From Elusimicrobiota bacterium (GTDB lineage: Bacteria > CAYTYR01 > UBA6262 > DAOVJB01), in contig DAOVJB010000060.1 of assembly GCA_030673425.1 (NCBI GenBank), positions 1 through 7,435 of the forward strand: a DNA stretch of 7,435 nucleotides, read 5' to 3'. The notes beneath the pieces were generated by a model. It did not search any database. It was not told the origin of the DNA and saw only the letters and a list, made by a program, of their open reading frames with translations. The first letter of the stretch is position 1. Each line of letters starts with the position of its first letter. Positions 4,760 through 7,435 of this stretch are shown here, one piece after another. The translations under genes were made by a program, and so were the position numbers.

Positions 4760-7165
4760 ATGAAGAACATAAAAAATCTATTAAAGAAACGAATCCTTAT
4801 CCTTGACGGTGCAACAGGAACCGAACTGCAGAAACGGGGTATGCCTCAGGGTGTATGTCCTGAGCTATGGTGCCTGAAGAACCCCAAGGTTATTCAGGCA
4901 ATCCACAAAGACTACAAAAAAGCTGGCTCGGACATAGTCTATACCTGTACTTTCGGTGCCAACCGCATTAAGCTCGCCCAATACGGCAAACATAACATCA
5001 GACAGGTTAATGAGAAGCTTGCTGTTCTGGCAAGACGTGCTGTAGGCAAAGGAACTTTTGTAGCAGGTGATATAGGTCCCACAGGCAAGTTTGTTGAGCC
5101 TTTTGGCTCCCTTAAATTTGAAGAAGCCGTTAATATATTCAAAGAACAGGCACAAGGCCTCCTTGAGGGAGGGGTGGACCTTTTTATCATTGAGACAATA
5201 ATGGACATTCAGGAAGCACGTGCTGCTTTAATAGCAGTAAAAGAGCTTACTGATAAGTTTACCATAGTCACAATGACCTATGAGAAGAGCGGTAAAACCC
5301 TAAATGGGACAGATCCCGTAACCGCCCTTATAACCCTCCAGAGCCTTGGTGCCGATGCTGTAGGCTGTAATTGCTCCACAGGCCCTGAATATATGCTTGA
5401 TTTTATAAAGCTAATGAAACCTTATGCAAAGGTCCCGTTAGTGGCTAAGCCCAACGCAGGTATGCCCAAACTTATAAAAGGCGCTACAACCTTTGACATG
5501 GGAACAAAAGAATTTGCCTTCCATACTAAAAAATTTGTCTCTTCAGGAGTAAACCTCTTAGGCGGATGCTGCGGTACAACTCCTGCTCATATAAAGGAAC
5601 TTAAAAATAGAGTAAAGAAGCTAAAGCCGATAGCTCCAAAAAGAGAATCAATAAGTGCCTTAAGTTCTGCAAGAAAAAGCATTATATTAGAAGGAAGGAA
5701 ATCCCTTGTCGTAGTGGGGGAATCTATTAATCCTACAGGTAAAAAAGCTTTAAGAGAAGAGCTGAAGAAGGGTAAAACCTCTCTTGTAAGACAACTTGCA
5801 AAAGACCAGGAACTAAAGGGAGCAACTATCCTTGATGTTAATGTGGGAGTAGGTGGCCTTGATGAGGTAAAGACCATCAGGAATGTTATAAACCTGCTTT
5901 CGGTAAACACAGGACTGCCTCTTGTTATTGACTCATCAAATATAAATGCAATAGAAGAAGCTTTAAGATTATACCCGGGACGTGCTTTAATCAATTCTAT
6001 ATCAGGAGAGAAAACCAAACTAAAAAGACTCCTACCACTAGCTAAAAAATATGGAGCTATGTTTATTCTCCTGCCTTTAGGGCAAAAAGATATCCCAAAG
6101 ACATTCCAGAAAAGAAAAGATAATATTACAGCAATATTCAAGGAAGCCAAAAAATTTGGTTTTACCAGGAAGGATATTGTAGTTGACGGTCTAACCTTGG
6201 CAGTATCTTCGGTACCAAACTCCGGCATAGAAACCTTAAAGACAGTATCATGGTGTGCCAGGACTTTTAAGGTCAATACAATCCTCGGTCTTTCCAATAT
6301 CTCTTTTGGATTACCGAACCGTCCCCTTATAAACGCAATATTCCTCGCCATAGCAGAAGCCAATGGATTAAGCATGGCTATTATTAATCCTTCAATCAAA
6401 GAAGTAATTAATACAACAAGTAAGCTGGATATAAAAAAAGCAAAAGATGTATTATTGAATAAAGATAAAGACGCAAAAGCCTATATTTCACATATAGCAA
6501 AAACTCCGTCTATAAAAAGAGATACAAAACAGACTCTCTCATCAGAAGAAAAAGTGTCAACAGCTATTATTGAAGGAAATAGGGACGATATCAAAGAGTT
6601 TGTAGCTCAAGCCATAAAATCAGGCATAAGCCCTAACAATCTTGTTCATGAGGTAATGATACCTGCTATTAACAAAGTAGGGGATCTTTTTGATAAAAAA
6701 GAGTATTTCCTGCCCCAGCTTATAGCGGGTGCTGAAGCGATGAAGATAGGTTTCCAATATTTAGAGCCTCATCTTAAAAAAGAGGGTTTAACTCAACAAA
6801 AGAAGACAGTTGTTATTCTTGCCACGGTAAAAGGCGATATTCATGATATAGGGAAAAATATTGTGGCACTGATGCTTAAGAACCATGGATTTAATGTCAT
6901 TGATCTTGGAAAAGACGTATCAACAGAAAAGATAATACAGGCAATAAAGAAACATAAAGCTCCTATAGTAGGGCTTTCTGCTCTTATGACAACAACAATG
7001 GTAAACATGAAAGAAGTAATACAAAAAGCTAAAAAAGAAAAATTAAACTGTAGATTCATAGTAGGCGGAGCAGTAGTAACCAAATCCTATGCACAATCAA
7101 TAGGAGCAGAATATTCTAAAGATGGTGTAGAGGCTGTGAGGGTGGTTAAGAGGTTGAGGGGGTAG
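4760..7165 (+). CDS. metH: Cobalamin-dependent methionine synthase, core enzyme without reactivation domain
   Basis: The 801-residue protein transfers a methyl group from methyl-tetrahydrofolate through cobalamin to homocysteine, making methionine in the cytoplasm. Four modules are visible. The homocysteine-binding barrel (about 1-290) starts with ILDGATGTELQKRG; its likely zinc ligands are C205 (in GCNCSTGP) and C270/C271 (GGCCGTTP). The pterin-binding barrel (about 310-555) has VVGESINPTG (318-327), ATILDVNVGVGG (355-366) and LVIDSSN (388-394). The helical B12 cap (about 597-675) has HEVMIPAINKVGDLF and EYFLPQLIAGAEAM. The Rossmann B12 domain (about 681-800) has GDIHDIGKN with the cobalt-ligating H695, GLSALMTT (738-745) and VGGA (768-771). 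The C-terminal activation module of E. coli-type MetH (about 1,230 residues) is absent and supplied by the adjacent gene. An in-frame TTG at 4718 would extend the protein into the upstream gene. I prefer the ATG at 4760, because the conserved sequence begins just after it. Confidence 0.96.
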   Translation: MKNIKNLLKKRILILDGATGTELQKRGMPQGVCPELWCLKNPKVIQAIHKDYKKAGSDIVYTCTFGANRIKLAQYGKHNIRQVNEKLAVLARRAVGKGTFVAGDIGPTGKFVEPFGSLKFEEAVNIFKEQAQGLLEGGVDLFIIETIMDIQEARAALIAVKELTDKFTIVTMTYEKSGKTLNGTDPVTALITLQSLGADAVGCNCSTGPEYMLDFIKLMKPYAKVPLVAKPNAGMPKLIKGATTFDMGTKEFAFHTKKFVSSGVNLLGGCCGTTPAHIKELKNRVKKLKPIAPKRESISALSSARKSIILEGRKSLVVVGESINPTGKKALREELKKGKTSLVRQLAKDQELKGATILDVNVGVGGLDEVKTIRNVINLLSVNTGLPLVIDSSNINAIEEALRLYPGRALINSISGEKTKLKRLLPLAKKYGAMFILLPLGQKDIPKTFQKRKDNITAIFKEAKKFGFTRKDIVVDGLTLAVSSVPNSGIETLKTVSWCARTFKVNTILGLSNISFGLPNRPLINAIFLAIAEANGLSMAIINPSIKEVINTTSKLDIKKAKDVLLNKDKDAKAYISHIAKTPSIKRDTKQTLSSEEKVSTAIIEGNRDDIKEFVAQAIKSGISPNNLVHEVMIPAINKVGDLFDKKEYFLPQLIAGAEAMKIGFQYLEPHLKKEGLTQQKKTVVILATVKGDIHDIGKNIVALMLKNHGFNVIDLGKDVSTEKIIQAIKKHKAPIVGLSALMTTTMVNMKEVIQKAKKEKLNCRFIVGGAVVTKSYAQSIGAEYSKDGVEAVRVVKRLRG
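7156..7161 (+). promoter_or_regulatory. Ribosome-binding site for the KAP NTPase, inside the metH end
   Basis: GAGGGG at 7156-7161 overlaps the last codons of metH and lies 9 nt before the ATG at 7171. Placement inside the upstream gene suggests translation of the two genes may be coupled. Confidence 0.6.
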
Positions 7166-7170
7166 GGAAA

Positions 7171-7435
7171 ATGGAAATAAATTATATTCCAGATAAAGAA
7201 ATATATGATTTATTTGAGAAAGATTTACTAGGCACCTTGCCGTATGTAGAAACACTTTCTGAAATTATTGAAACTAGTGTAACACCTTTTACTATAGGAT
7301 TATTAGGTGGATGGGGAAGTGGAAAATCATCGATTATCATAACTCTCCAAAAATATTTCAATTCAAATTCTAAAAAAAATATACATTTTTTTACTTATGA
7401 TGCATGGAAATATTCTAAAGATTCCTTCAGAAGAA
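7171..7435 (+). CDS. KAP-family P-loop NTPase, N-terminal part (3' truncated by window edge)
   Basis: The frame opens at ATG 7171 and stays open for 88 codons plus one base to the window end. The start reads MEINYIPDKEIYDLFEKDLL. Residues 38-54 hold TPFTIGLLGGWGSGKSS, a Walker A motif in the 'GxWGSGKSS' form typical of KAP NTPases. The strand HFFTYDAWKYSKDSFRR (72-88) matches the family's 'F.aWkY..DSfrR' signature. KAP proteins are often membrane-associated through helices inserted in the P-loop domain; those would lie beyond the window. The family includes PifA of the F plasmid, which excludes phage T7, so an antiviral role is possible but not shown. The gene starts 5 nt after the metH stop, with a good ribosome-binding site. 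G+C of the visible part is about 27%, lower than the first half of metH (about 43% in a sampled stretch) but close to part of its second half (about 31%). Acquisition by transfer is therefore suggested, not proven. Confidence 0.85.
   Translation, partial: MEINYIPDKEIYDLFEKDLLGTLPYVETLSEIIETSVTPFTIGLLGGWGSGKSSIIITLQKYFNSNSKKNIHFFTYDAWKYSKDSFRR

Noticed and set aside
5587-6399. A 270-codon open frame on the minus strand
   Set aside because: It lies wholly antisense to the conserved pterin-binding region of metH, shows no recognisable motif, and is explained as a shadow of a strongly coding plus strand.

Overview
The window is a compact, single-strand (+) run of seven genes: two partial at the window edges and five complete. 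It comes from an AT-rich bacterium. Bacterial identity is supported by an NAD-dependent DNA ligase and by Shine-Dalgarno-like starts. The SpoIID-type protein carries a signal peptide and TPR repeats, and methionine synthase is split into a core enzyme and a separate reactivation protein, as in Thermotoga. That mixture is common in deep-branching anaerobic or uncultivated lineages such as Omnitrophota, Elusimicrobiota-like or Thermotogota-like groups. I cannot fix the phylum from this sequence; an Omnitrophota-like origin is a low-confidence guess.

Layout: (1) 1-331, the 3' end of ligA (helix-hairpin-helix tail plus BRCT domain). (2) 342-2435, an exported TPR + SpoIID/LytB-type cell-wall protein. 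(3) 2453-2914, a Mut7-C (PIN-like) RNase-fold protein with a zinc ribbon. (4) 2926-4041, an AmrS-type radical SAM enzyme with an unusual N-terminal hydrophobic anchor or signal. (5) 4042-4119, the only real intergenic gap, holding a good sigma-70-like promoter, an inverted repeat bracketing its -10 box, and a 12-bp tandem repeat. (6) 4120-4743, a stand-alone methionine synthase reactivation protein. (7) 4760-7165, metH without its own reactivation domain. (8) 7171 to the end, the first 88 codons of a KAP-family P-loop NTPase that starts 5 nt after the metH stop.

How the genes work together: genes 1-4 are separated by 10-17 nt and look co-transcribed, but they share no obvious pathway. The reactivation protein and MetH form a functional pair. 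MetH makes methionine from homocysteine and methyl-tetrahydrofolate using cobalamin, and the reactivation protein supports reductive methylation by S-adenosylmethionine when the cobalamin is oxidised. The KAP NTPase is an accessory-type gene, of a family that includes phage-exclusion proteins. It may mark the edge of a variable or defence region lying beyond the window. No tRNA, rRNA, CRISPR array, transposase or convincing intrinsic terminator was seen. Apart from the 78-nt gap, the window has essentially no non-coding sequence.
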